Assembly: GCF_001922305.1 (NCBI RefSeq)
Contig: NZ_CP018839.1
Coordinates: 3,286,001 to 3,350,000 of the forward strand
DNA length: 64,000 nucleotides
DNA from: Thauera chlorobenzoica
GTDB taxonomy: Bacteria > Pseudomonadota > Gammaproteobacteria > Burkholderiales > Rhodocyclaceae
Direction: 5' to 3'
The position numbers and the translations under genes are program-made. Positions 36,084 through 44,450 of the stretch are shown here, in pieces. The notes under the pieces are model-generated. The model worked only from the letters and a program-made list of their open reading frames with translations, did not search any database and was not told where the DNA came from. How positions within the stretch are numbered: position 1 is the stretch's first letter; every line of letters begins with the position of its first letter.

Positions 36084-36872
36084 TCACGGGTGGACGGTAT
36101 CGCTCACCGCCGCTTCGAGATTGACGATTTCGGACCGAATGAGCGCAACCAACTCCTTCTGGCGCTTCTCGGCCATCCGCTCGGAAATGGCGCCTATGCT
36201 GATTGCGAGAAAGGGTTCGCCGGAGCGCGAGCGTATCGGCAACCCGACCGAAGTCGCGCCAGGCGTGATATGGGCATCGTTCAGCGCATAACCCAGTTCG
36301 CGGCATCGCTTCAGCAAACGCATCAGCGCGGGCACCGTCAGATTGTTGTATGCCCCGAGCCGCAGCGCATTGGCTGACACGATATCCTCGATAGCTTCAT
36401 CCGCCAGGGACATCAGCAATGCCAGCCCGCCCGCACCAACCCCCAACGGGCGCCGCGTGCCCACGTCCAGCGTGAGCGTCTTGATCGGAAACGATCCCTC
36501 GGCGCGATCGACACACACAGTATCGAAACCACTGCGTATCGTCAGGAAGACCGTGTCGCCGGTCTGCTCGGCGAGCCTCGCCAATGCCGGCCGGCAAATG
36601 TCGCGCAGGTTGAAGCTGGATGAGGCGGCAAGCCCGAGTTCGAAGGTCAGACGCCCCAGAAAGTAACGACGCGTCTCAGCATCCTGGCTGACCAGCCCCT
36701 CCGTAATCAGGCATTTCAATATCCGATGCACTGTCGGCCGCTCGAGCCTGGCGTGGCTGGAGATATCCACCAGGCGCAGGCCGGTGCCATTGCGTGAAGC
36801 GATGATGCGCAGCACATGGGCCGCACGCTGGATGCTCTGTGTTCCTGAACCGGGGGAAGCGTGGTCACTCAC
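36084..36872 (-). CDS. IclR-family transcriptional regulator
   Basis: The 262-residue protein has an N-terminal winged helix (SIQRAAHVLRIIASRN, then RPTVHRILKCLITEGLVSQD). A C-terminal effector domain follows (VGAGGLALLMSLADEAIEDI, GYALNDAHITPGATSVGLPI). IclR proteins often control aromatic-acid pathways and respond to the substrate or an intermediate. The start is GTG preceded by AAGGAATT. It lies between the catabolic operon and the rightward idi-aroC pair, so it may control both; the ligand is unknown. Confidence 0.92.
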   Translation of the reverse strand: MSDHASPGSGTQSIQRAAHVLRIIASRNGTGLRLVDISSHARLERPTVHRILKCLITEGLVSQDAETRRYFLGRLTFELGLAASSSFNLRDICRPALARLAEQTGDTVFLTIRSGFDTVCVDRAEGSFPIKTLTLDVGTRRPLGVGAGGLALLMSLADEAIEDIVSANALRLGAYNNLTVPALMRLLKRCRELGYALNDAHITPGATSVGLPIRSRSGEPFLAISIGAISERMAEKRQKELVALIRSEIVNLEAAVSDTVHP

Positions 36873-37094
36873 GGCACAATTCCTTATTTAGGTCCACATA
36901 TTGAAATTTTATTGCCAGCCTTTGGCTTGTCAATCTTCATTCCGAAGAATAGATTCGATTCCACAAAACACGCGACCCGGTCGTGCGGCTCAAGACAAGT
37001 CTGCATGTTGGACATTATCACGGCGTGCGTACCGTTGCAGCGGCGAGTGGCGCTGCAACCCCTGCAGCGCTTGTTTTTGAAATATGGAGCGCTT
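36873..37094. promoter_or_regulatory. Divergent promoter region between iclR-type gene and idi
   Basis: AT-rich around 36880-36920 (CCTTATTTAGGTCCACATATTGAAATTTTA), in contrast to the surrounding coding DNA. TCCACATATTGAA resembles the TCCATATTTTGGA dyad upstream of ubiX, which would fit shared control, but the match is short. No small gene was found. Confidence 0.45.
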
Positions 37095-37673
37095 ATGGAA
37101 GACCAAGTGATTCTGGTTGACCTGAACGACAATCAAGTCGGCTTCGCCGGCAAGATGGCGGCGCATCGCAGCGGCGAGCTTCACCGCGCCATTTCGATAT
37201 TCGTCTTCGACGCTGCCAGCCGGGTCCTGCTGCAAAAGCGCGCCTCGACGAAATATCATTCCGGGGGACTTTGGAGTAATACGTGTTGCAGCCATCCGCG
37301 CCCAAATGAAGACACCACCGATGCGGCGCGCCGCCGGTTGCGCGAGGAAATGGGTTTCGATTGCGAACTTCAGGAAGTGTTCAGCTTCGTGTACCAGACA
37401 AGGTTCGACAACGGCCTCATCGAGCACGAATATGATCACGTCTTTTTCGGACATCATGATGACAAGCCCGTATTGAATCCGGAAGAGGCCGAAGACTGGA
37501 AGTGGATGGACATGAGGCAATTGGCCGCCGATATACGTGAACACCCGGAGAGCTACAGCGTCTGGCTGGCGGCATGTGTTGACCGCGTTGTCAGTTTTCG
37601 GACTTCAGGGCACTCCGGCCACCTTACGGAGGAGACATGTCGGGAAATTCGATCGGCAAACTCTTTGTCGTAA
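37095..37673 (+). CDS. idi: Isopentenyl-diphosphate delta-isomerase, type I
   Basis: The 192-residue Nudix-fold protein has [16 protein letters not shown], the catalytic Cys in [14 protein letters not shown] (about 64-65) and the catalytic Glu region [13 protein letters not shown] (about 110-112). It interconverts IPP and DMAPP. Many bacteria using the MEP route do not need it, so its place here suggests a special demand for DMAPP-derived dimethylallyl groups for UbiX. GGAGC precedes the ATG. Its end overlaps the aroC start by 37 bp, so the two are coupled. Confidence 0.94.
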   Translation: MEDQVILVDLNDNQVGFAGKMAAHRSGELHRAISIFVFDAASRVLLQKRASTKYHSGGLWSNTCCSHPRPNEDTTDAARRRLREEMGFDCELQEVFSFVYQTRFDNGLIEHEYDHVFFGHHDDKPVLNPEEAEDWKWMDMRQLAADIREHPESYSVWLAACVDRVVSFRTSGHSGHLTEETCREIRSANSLS

Positions 37674-37785
37674 GCAGCTTCGGCGAAAGCCACGGCCCCG
37701 CACTGGGAGGCGTGGTCGACGGCTGCCCCCCGGGGCTCGAGTTGTCGGAGTCGGATATCCAGCCCGATCTCGACCGCCGCAAACC
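37637..37785 (+). pseudogene. aroC: Chorismate synthase gene, 5' part, interrupted by IS4-family element
   Basis: From ATG 37637 (CGGAGGAGAC before it) the frame reads [40 protein letters not shown] and DLDRRKP, the chorismate-synthase N-terminus. The IS4-family element starts at 37786; the 9-bp target duplication CCGCAAACC is at 37777-37785. Precise removal of the element would restore an open frame reading [12 protein letters not shown]. Confidence 0.95.
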
Positions 37786-39198
37786 CATTCCATTACACAC
37801 AATTCATTCATCATGCTGGTCACGCGCGTACTTGAGCCCCGCCGCGAAATCCATGACGCGCTGAAGACCGATCCAGATCGTCTTCACGCCGGGCTCGCCG
37901 TCGCCCTTGCGCCCGAGAAAGCCGCCGAGCATGGCCACCAGACGCACCATCTCGTTGAGTGCAGGCGGTTTCTCAGGAGGACGCTGCTTGTTCAGGATGA
38001 AGGCCGCCTGCCATTCGTCACGCTCGAAGAGCAATTCGGCCTCGAGCTCGGGACAGGTTCGGCCCAGTCGCATCAGCCGGGCAATACGCCAGGCCACCAC
38101 CATGAACAGCGCCAGCGCGCGCTCCAGGCGCGGCACCGTCGCCAGTTGCAGCGCCTCGACCTTGCAGCCGTTCTTGAGCACGTGGAAGAAGAGTTCGATC
38201 TCCCAGCGCGCCCGGTACCAGTCGATGAGTTCGCTTGCCGCCTCGAAGCTGGCCGCCTCGCGGTTGGTGAGCAGCCGCCATTCGACCGGCTTCACGCCGG
38301 CCGGTGCACCGATCTCACGGGCGATCACGCACGTCGCCTCGAGGTGATCGCGGGGCCCGGCCTTGAGCTTGACGCGCGAGGACCAGACTTGCTGACGCAC
38401 CTGCCGCGCCTTTTGCCCCTTGCGCGCAGGGATCGTGAAGCGGATCTCCCCCAACGGTTCTGCGCCCAGCACGCGCGGCCAGAGCTTATCGCCGCCGGGC
38501 AGCGCGCGGTTGTGCTGCGAGCGCAGCAGCCAGTCGGCCGGGCAACCCAGCTCGCGCGCCCGCGCCATCAGCGCGACGATATCGGCTTCCCGATCCGCGA
38601 CATACACCAGGCGGGTGGCGGGCAACGTTGCCGCGCGTTCGGCGATCCGCTCGTAGCCTTCGATCCAGCGCACGCTCTCGGTGAGGCCGCCGCGCGTGCC
38701 ATCGTCGGCCTTCGGTTCGCGCGCCCACATCCACGCATCGAGCACGCCCAGGGGCTCGCGCGCCGGCGACACGGCGTAGGTCGGGTGCAGGTACATCCCG
38801 CGCTGCGCTTCAAACGACAGCGGTCCCAACCCCTCGATCGCCTGGCCGTTGAAGTCGAGTTCGGTCGTGTCCTGGATGCACAGCACCACCGCATGGGCCG
38901 CCATGCGTTCATCGGTGCGCGCCAGGTGCGGTGCCAGGATGTCGGCCCAGCCGATGTCGTCGTCCGACAGCAGCCGGTACGCCGCCTGCGTCTCCGCCCA
39001 GCCGCCACAGGCGGCCGGGATGCTGGCCGTCGGTTGCGCCCCCAGCCGCTCGGCCAGCAACACCGTGCGCCGGTTCAGGCGCTGGTCGCCCAGGTCGATG
39101 GTTTCAAATTCGTCGGCAGCCCAGCTCATGGATGGTGTCGTCAGATCGGAAAGGTCAGGAGCTTACGCAATGACGTTCGCGTTGTGTGTAATGGAATG
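37786..39198 (-). mobile_element. IS4-family (IS50-like) insertion sequence in aroC
   Basis: The 1,413-bp element has perfect 17-bp inverted ends, CATTCCATTACACACAA, and a 9-bp target duplication, CCGCAAACC, at 37777-37785 and 39199-39207. It has one transposase gene on the minus strand. The clean duplication indicates a simple and fairly recent insertion. Confidence 0.96.
37804..39129 (-). CDS. IS4-family transposase
   Basis: The 441-residue product begins [20 protein letters not shown] and has the IS50-type signatures [25 protein letters not shown] and [23 protein letters not shown], which hold the DDE residues. The frame is intact, so the element may be active. Confidence 0.94.
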   Translation of the reverse strand: MSWAADEFETIDLGDQRLNRRTVLLAERLGAQPTASIPAACGGWAETQAAYRLLSDDDIGWADILAPHLARTDERMAAHAVVLCIQDTTELDFNGQAIEGLGPLSFEAQRGMYLHPTYAVSPAREPLGVLDAWMWAREPKADDGTRGGLTESVRWIEGYERIAERAATLPATRLVYVADREADIVALMARARELGCPADWLLRSQHNRALPGGDKLWPRVLGAEPLGEIRFTIPARKGQKARQVRQQVWSSRVKLKAGPRDHLEATCVIAREIGAPAGVKPVEWRLLTNREAASFEAASELIDWYRARWEIELFFHVLKNGCKVEALQLATVPRLERALALFMVVAWRIARLMRLGRTCPELEAELLFERDEWQAAFILNKQRPPEKPPALNEMVRLVAMLGGFLGRKGDGEPGVKTIWIGLQRVMDFAAGLKYARDQHDE

Positions 39199-40144
39199 CC
39201 GCAAACCAGGGCAATCGCGCTATACGACCGCACGTTCTGAAAACGACAGGGTAGAAATCCTCTCGGGAGTTTTCGAAGGACGTACTACCGGAACGCCCAT
39301 CGGTCTTCTGATCCGCAACACCGATCAGCGCTCAAAGGACTATGCCCGGATCAAGAATCTTTTCCGCCCCGGCCATGCCGACTACACCTATCAGCAGAAG
39401 TACGGCATACGGGACTATCGCGGTGGCGGCCGATCGTCGTCGCGCGAGACTGCTGTGCGGGTCGCGGCGGGGGCCATCGCGAAGAAGTATCTGAGGGAGC
39501 GCTTCGGGGTGCATATCCGCGGCTACCTGGCCAAGTTGGGGCCGATTGCCGCGATGCAGCTGGACTGGGACGAGATCGGGCGCAATCCGTTCTTTTTTCC
39601 CGATGCATCAAGGGTGGATGAACTCAAGCACTACCTGGACGCATTACGCAAGGACGGAGATTCGGTCGGTGCCCGCATAAACGTGATCGCCCACAGCGTG
39701 CCGGTGGGACTCGGAGAGCCGGTGTTCGACCGGCTCGACGCCGATATCGCACACGCACTGATGAGTATCAATGCCGTCAAGGGGGTGGAGATCGGCGACG
39801 GATTTGCCTGCGTTGAACAGCGGGGCAGCGAACACCGCGACGAAATCATGCAGAACGGATTCGCGAGCAACCGGGCGGGCGGAACCTTGGGAGGCATCTC
39901 GTCGGGCCAGGACATCCTCGCCAGCATCGCGCTCAAGCCGACGTCGAGCATCCGAACCCCGGGAAAAACCGTCGACATCACAGGGGATCCCGCTGTGATC
40001 GAGACACACGGAAGGCATGACCCCTGCGTTGGAATACGCGCAGTCCCGATCGCAGAAGCCATGCTGGCCTTGGTCCTGATGGACCACGTGTTGCGCGACC
40101 GCGGCCAGAACGCCGATGTACCCCGGCCACTGCGTGAAAGGTGA
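39199..40144 (+). pseudogene. aroC: Chorismate synthase gene, 3' part
   Basis: After the second copy of CCGCAAACC the frame continues [60 protein letters not shown] and the C-terminal [19 protein letters not shown]. It is complete to its TGA. The normal enzyme makes chorismate from EPSP and needs reduced FMN. As no other aroC is in the window, a housekeeping copy must exist elsewhere if the cell makes aromatic amino acids. Confidence 0.95.
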
Positions 40145-40150
40145 CCAATC

Positions 40151-40666
40151 ATGCAAGCCGATTCGACCCAGGAACCGCTCACCTATCTCCAGCGCCACCA
40201 CGTGATGACCCTCGCAACCCATGGCGCCGGGGGCCCGTGGGCGGCGGCAGTATTCTATGTGAATGACGGCGCGGACCTGTATTTCCTGTAAGCGCCAGGC
40301 ACACGGCATGCACGCAACCTCGAAAGCGACACGAGTATTGCCGCGACCGTACAGGAAGATTACTCCGAGTGGCAAGAAATCCGCGGGATCCAACTGGAGG
40401 GGGAAGCGATGCGGTTGAACGCACCGGATAGCCTGCGCGCCGCCGCCCTCTTCGCCCGCAAATTTGCCTTTACAACCCCCGGCCGCACGGATGGCGCGAT
40501 TGCCACAGCGATGAACAAGACTACCTGGTACAGACTCCGACCTTCCAGGCTGTACTTTATCGACAACTCTCGCGGACTTGGTTGCCGCGAGCAGTTCGAC
40601 GTCATTTGCATCGAGGGACCGAAGTCGGTCGCCGAATTGTCGGCGCCGCCACAAAAGACGACTTGA
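40151..40666 (+). pseudogene. Pyridoxamine-phosphate-oxidase-like FMN-binding protein, nonsense mutation
   Basis: From ATG 40151, 6 bp after the aroC stop, the frame reads TYLQRHHVMTLATHGAGGPW and NDGADLYFL, then TAA at 40289-40291. It continues in the same frame with APGTRHARNLESDTSIAATV, QEIRGIQLEGEAMR and WYRLRPSRLYFIDNSRG to a stop at 40666. The domain is a split-barrel flavin-binding fold. The stop sits where related proteins usually have a small residue such as Ser; one base change (TCA to TAA) would explain it. Confidence 0.85.
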
Positions 40667-40768
40667 AATGGAATGCGGCTCTGCAACACGGGGCCAAGCC
40701 GTTCCCCCGTCAGCGGGCCGATCCTCTTCAACGATTGTGGCGCTGACCACCAGGCGCACCGCCGCGCT

Positions 40769-41716
40769 TCAGTTCAAACTGTCTAGCCAGACCTCCAAGC
40801 CTTGGGCATTGACGTCCAGCTCGTCGCTGAAGATATCGAACAATTCGGCGTCGGCGATTTGCCATCCCTGGCGGACTCGCTCCTCAACCAACAACTGGCG
40901 CAACGCATTGACGAGACGGCTATGCCGCTCCCCCTTCCCATCGGCGTGAACCTTCCGCGCCAGATCGCAGTGAGCATCAACCAGCCTGTGCAGATCGCCT
41001 CCAAGGCGACGCACGTCAGTGACCTGCCCAAAATGCGCGAGATAGATCGCTCCCGGTTGCTCCGCGAGAATATTGGCTATCGACGTGTGTATGGCTTGAG
41101 GATCGAATTGCACTGGCGATGTCAGCGCAAAAACGAACGCGCGGCCATCGACATCGATCTCGCGATAGGAAACACCGAACGCGTCGCCCGCAAAAATGTG
41201 CCCCGTCCGGCTGTCCCGCAAACAGATATGGTGTTTCGCATGTCCAGGGGTGTCAAGCACGGTAAGAATTCGTCCAGCGAGGTCCAACGCCATTCCGTCG
41301 CGGGCTTCCACAATCCGCGAGAGCGACACAGGCTTGAGATCGCCATATAGCGCCTGCGCCGTTGCTTCGCCGTAAACTGCCCGGACCCCCTCCACCAGTC
41401 TCGACGGGTCGGCCATATGCCTTGCGCCACGCGGGTGCACCACCAGTCTGGCATTCGGAAAGACTTCCATCATCGCGCCGGCACCTCCGGCATGATCAAG
41501 ATGGACATGCGACGGAACGATGAATTCGACCCCGCTCGTGGACACCCCAAGGGATTCAAGGGCGTAAAGAACCTGCGGCACCGAAGCGTTTGTCCCGCAG
41601 TCAAATATGGCAGCACGGCCGTTTTGAATGATCAAATAGATCGCCGCGAGACCAGGTCGGATGTACATGGCATCGACAGCGTAAATGCCATCGACGTATG
41701 AAATCACTGGACTCAT
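40769..41716 (-). CDS. Metallo-beta-lactamase-fold hydrolase
   Basis: The 315-residue protein has the zinc site motif SHVHLDHAGG, the bridging Asp in HIFAGDAFGVSY, and a later His in YLAHFGQ. A helical C-terminal domain ends in DVNAQGLEVWLDSLN. MBL-fold enzymes hydrolyse thioesters, lactones or phosphodiesters; the substrate here is not visible. It lies directly downstream of the second ubiX-ubiD copy on the same strand, so it may be expressed from that repeated promoter. A thioesterase role in the CoA pathway is only a possibility. Confidence 0.88.
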   Translation of the reverse strand: MSPVISYVDGIYAVDAMYIRPGLAAIYLIIQNGRAAIFDCGTNASVPQVLYALESLGVSTSGVEFIVPSHVHLDHAGGAGAMMEVFPNARLVVHPRGARHMADPSRLVEGVRAVYGEATAQALYGDLKPVSLSRIVEARDGMALDLAGRILTVLDTPGHAKHHICLRDSRTGHIFAGDAFGVSYREIDVDGRAFVFALTSPVQFDPQAIHTSIANILAEQPGAIYLAHFGQVTDVRRLGGDLHRLVDAHCDLARKVHADGKGERHSRLVNALRQLLVEERVRQGWQIADAELFDIFSDELDVNAQGLEVWLDSLN

Positions 41717-41838
41717 GGACAGGATCTCGTGTTCACATAACCGGCCGCCGCTGTAACAGCGCGTAGATCGGCCAGCAACCGCCCGGCGAGCCAGCCGATG
41801 CGGTTGCTGAGATCCAGGACGCGGTATGCGCTTAACAT
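41713..41838 (-). pseudogene. Truncated start of the CoA-transferase gene at the repeat edge
   Basis: Copy B of the repeat carries the CoA-transferase ATG and 25 codons, ending LAGRLLADL. The frame then crosses the junction and adds RAVTAAAGYVNTRSCP before a TGA that overlaps the MBL start codon. This is a by-product of the duplication, not a functional gene, but it could couple ribosomes to the MBL start. Confidence 0.85.
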
Positions 41839-41866
41839 GGGCGCTCCTTGTCGTCCTGGCGGTCTC

Positions 41867-43450
41867 TTAACGGCCGGTGCGGGCGAGCGACAGCACCCAG
41901 CCGGCCATGCGCGACTTCATCTTGTCGATGTCCTTGGCGTCGAAGAAGTTCTCCGGCTTGACCAGATCGACGCCATACACCGGCCGGTGGAAGTCGCTCT
42001 CGTAGCCGTACGGCACCGTCGCGTCGATGCCCATGCCGCCTTCGAACTGGGTGTTGGAAGCGGTCCATTGCTTGTCACCCGAGGTCATGCGTTCGGCCGG
42101 CATGAAGGTCTGACCGCGCCCACCCGGCAGCGGATTGAGGATGTCGGTCTGCGGATTCACGCGGGTGGTGAGACACCACATGATGTCGTCCATCGAGTAG
42201 ATGTCGACGTCTTCGCTCACCGCAATGGCCAGCCGCATGCCCTGCGAGCAGGCGAGGATGGCGGCGAGGAAGTTGCGCTGCCAGCCTTCCTCGATCTGGT
42301 TGCGCTTCTTCACCTGGATGATGCAGCCGCCCCAGTCGGTCATGCAGTACGGAATATGCACGTTCTGCACGATGCCCGGTTGCAGGCGCTCGCACAGGGC
42401 GAAGATCGCCGATTCGCGCACCGAGGTGTCAATGTTGGCGTCGTCCGCGGTGTGCACGCCGAGCGGGAAGATGATCGGCTTGCTCTCGCGGCGGCGCATC
42501 GTGATCGCGGTGACGTGGAAAGTCGGCGCCTTGTAGGCCTTGCCCATGTAGCCCGCCCATTCCGGATGGAAGTGGAAGCGGCCCTGGATGTCGGCGGCTT
42601 CCGACTCGGCGGTCTCGTAGCGCTTGTCGCGCGGATGCAGGTAGCCTTCGAGCACGTATTCCGCATCGGCCAGCGTGTAGGCGTCGATGGTGCGGCACTT
42701 GACCAGACGCACCGGCGAGCCCTGGATCGCCCCGGCGATGCCGATCTCGTCACAGCCCTTCGGCAGGATCGCGTAGTCGAAACCCGCGCCGGCGACGTAG
42801 GTGCACGACGGCGGCACGCCGAAGCACATCGTCAGCGGAATCGGCTCGTCGTCCTTGTAGTGCTCGGTCATCACCTGCCACATGTGCGATCCGGGCGAGA
42901 TCTGGAAGGTGCCGACGTTGCCCCAGCGGAAGTTCATGCGGTTGTAGCCGATATGGCTGCCGCCATCGAAGTACGGGCCGACCACGCACGAGATGCCCGA
43001 GCCGATCGTCATCTCCGTCTCGAGCGGCGTGTGGCGGATCGCGGTGAGCCACTTGTTGACGTCGAGATCGGTGGTCAGCACTTCCTCCTGCACCGGAGCC
43101 TCGTCCTGGCCGATGATCACCGGCTTCAGGGGGTGATCGATGGCGCGGGCGACCTTCTTCACGCGGTCCAGCGAATTCTCCCAGCCAAACAGTTCCTCGA
43201 CGACGCGGATGTCGCCGAACAGGTTGGTGATGGCACGCGCATGCGGCATGTCCTTCACGTTGTTGAACAGCATCGGCAGGCTGCCGTCGAAGATCTTCTG
43301 CAGCCCCGTGATTTCGAGGTCCGGATTGACCTCCTTGTTCGTTTCGACCAGATAGCCCTTGCTGCGGAACCACTCCAGCGCCGCGCGCAAGTCCTTTTCG
43401 CCCACCCGCTCCGCCGCTTCGCTGATTCCCTTCGTTGCCAGATCGTTCAT
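41867..43450 (-). CDS. UbiD-family decarboxylase, copy B
   Basis: Encodes the same 527 residues as the gene at 33361-34944, with the same ribosome site and the same gap to ubiX. All motifs described there are present. Differences in context: downstream is a truncated CoA-transferase start and the MBL gene instead of the CoA-transferases. It should add gene dosage of the decarboxylase only. Confidence 0.9.
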   Translation of the reverse strand: MNDLATKGISEAAERVGEKDLRAALEWFRSKGYLVETNKEVNPDLEITGLQKIFDGSLPMLFNNVKDMPHARAITNLFGDIRVVEELFGWENSLDRVKKVARAIDHPLKPVIIGQDEAPVQEEVLTTDLDVNKWLTAIRHTPLETEMTIGSGISCVVGPYFDGGSHIGYNRMNFRWGNVGTFQISPGSHMWQVMTEHYKDDEPIPLTMCFGVPPSCTYVAGAGFDYAILPKGCDEIGIAGAIQGSPVRLVKCRTIDAYTLADAEYVLEGYLHPRDKRYETAESEAADIQGRFHFHPEWAGYMGKAYKAPTFHVTAITMRRRESKPIIFPLGVHTADDANIDTSVRESAIFALCERLQPGIVQNVHIPYCMTDWGGCIIQVKKRNQIEEGWQRNFLAAILACSQGMRLAIAVSEDVDIYSMDDIMWCLTTRVNPQTDILNPLPGGRGQTFMPAERMTSGDKQWTASNTQFEGGMGIDATVPYGYESDFHRPVYGVDLVKPENFFDAKDIDKMKSRMAGWVLSLARTGR

Positions 43451-43492
43451 CGCACTGCCTCCATTGAATTGAGCCTGGAATTGAGAGTTGAG

Positions 43493-44095
43493 TTATTGCT
43501 TTTGCGGCTGAAGATTCGCGATCTTCCGACCGCGCATCTCCCCCTCCCACCGCCGCGCAAATTCGGCCGGAATGCCGAATTGATCGAGAATCCGGGCCAC
43601 CACGTGATCGACCATGTCGTCGAGCGTCGCCGGATGGTTATAGAACGCCGGCATCGGCGGCATGATCGTCGCCCCCATGCGGGAGAGCTTCAGCATGTTT
43701 TCCAGATGAATGTCGGAGAGCGGCATTTCGCGCGCGACCAGCACCAGCCGACGACGCTCCTTCAGGATCACGTCCGCGGCGCGGTGCACGAGGTGGTCCC
43801 CCGTGCCGTGCGCAATCGCCGCGAGGCTGCGCATCGAACACGGCGCGATCACCATGCCTTCGGTCATGAACGATCCCGACGAGATCGACGCCCCCATGTT
43901 GCCCTCGACGTGATCGACGTCGGCCAGCGCGCGAACCTGCTTCGCCGTGTACGGCGTCTCGTGCTCGATCGTCTGGATCGCCCACTTGCTCAGCACGAGG
44001 TGCGTTTCGACATCCGATTCCTGCAGCGCCTCGAGCAGGCGAACGCCGAAAATCACGCCCGTCGCGCCGGTGATGCCCACAATCAGTCTTTTCAT
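43493..44095 (-). CDS. ubiX: UbiX-type flavin prenyltransferase, copy B
   Basis: Encodes the same 200 residues as the gene at 34987-35589. It lies 42 bp upstream of ubiD copy B and keeps the same promoter region for 242 bp upstream. The control dyads (14-bp palindrome and TCCATATTTTGGA) are retained at 44219-44232 and 44262-44274, so both operons should respond to the same regulator. Confidence 0.94.
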   Translation of the reverse strand: MKRLIVGITGATGVIFGVRLLEALQESDVETHLVLSKWAIQTIEHETPYTAKQVRALADVDHVEGNMGASISSGSFMTEGMVIAPCSMRSLAAIAHGTGDHLVHRAADVILKERRRLVLVAREMPLSDIHLENMLKLSRMGATIMPPMPAFYNHPATLDDMVDHVVARILDQFGIPAEFARRWEGEMRGRKIANLQPQKQ

Positions 44096-44337
44096 TTGAT
44101 CCTCGCTCAAGGGGGAAACGCGATCCAGGTCTCGCCAGAACAGTCCATATTACGAACTACAAATCAGCATCACCACCGACAACAAACCACTGTTTTGACG
44201 ACTTGTTGGCAACTCTAGGCATGTGCACATGCACAAACAACCCGCCCGGCTCAATTCTTGTTCCATATTTTGGACTTTTGCAGAACACCCTCGGCAATGG
44301 CGGATTCAACAGCCGGCGGCGGAGAGAATGAGGCGGA
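44096..44337. promoter_or_regulatory. Control region copy B, cut by IS21-family left end
   Basis: Repeats the first 242 bp upstream of ubiX copy A, including both dyads, then stops at the IS end. Sequence farther upstream in copy A (35832-36083) and the IclR gene are not duplicated. Confidence 0.6.
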
Positions 44338-44450
44338 TGTTGGCACCGGCCGAAAACTGGCCATGTAGAGGGGTGAATTCCGGCTGAAAACTGACCAGGG
44401 TGTTTAACCTCTCTGCCTCATTTTGCGGCAGAGGAACAGAGGTGATCACC

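Larger units (their letters stand above)
41765..44337. repeat. 2,573-bp direct repeat, copy B
   Basis: Same orientation and sequence as 33259-35831. Its right edge, ...GAGGCGGA, is followed at once by the IS21-family left end (TGTTGGCACC at 44338). Its left edge is joined to the upstream region of the MBL gene. It contains complete ubiD and ubiX copies and 242 bp of control region. Confidence 0.97.

Noticed and set aside
36861..37094. Longer idi start at 36861
   Set aside because: It would run through the AT-rich divergent promoter; family alignment and ribosome site favour ATG 37095.
40289..40291. In-frame stop as a recoded selenocysteine or pyrrolysine codon
   Set aside because: The codon is TAA, which is not used for either, and no supporting structure was seen; a nonsense mutation is simpler.
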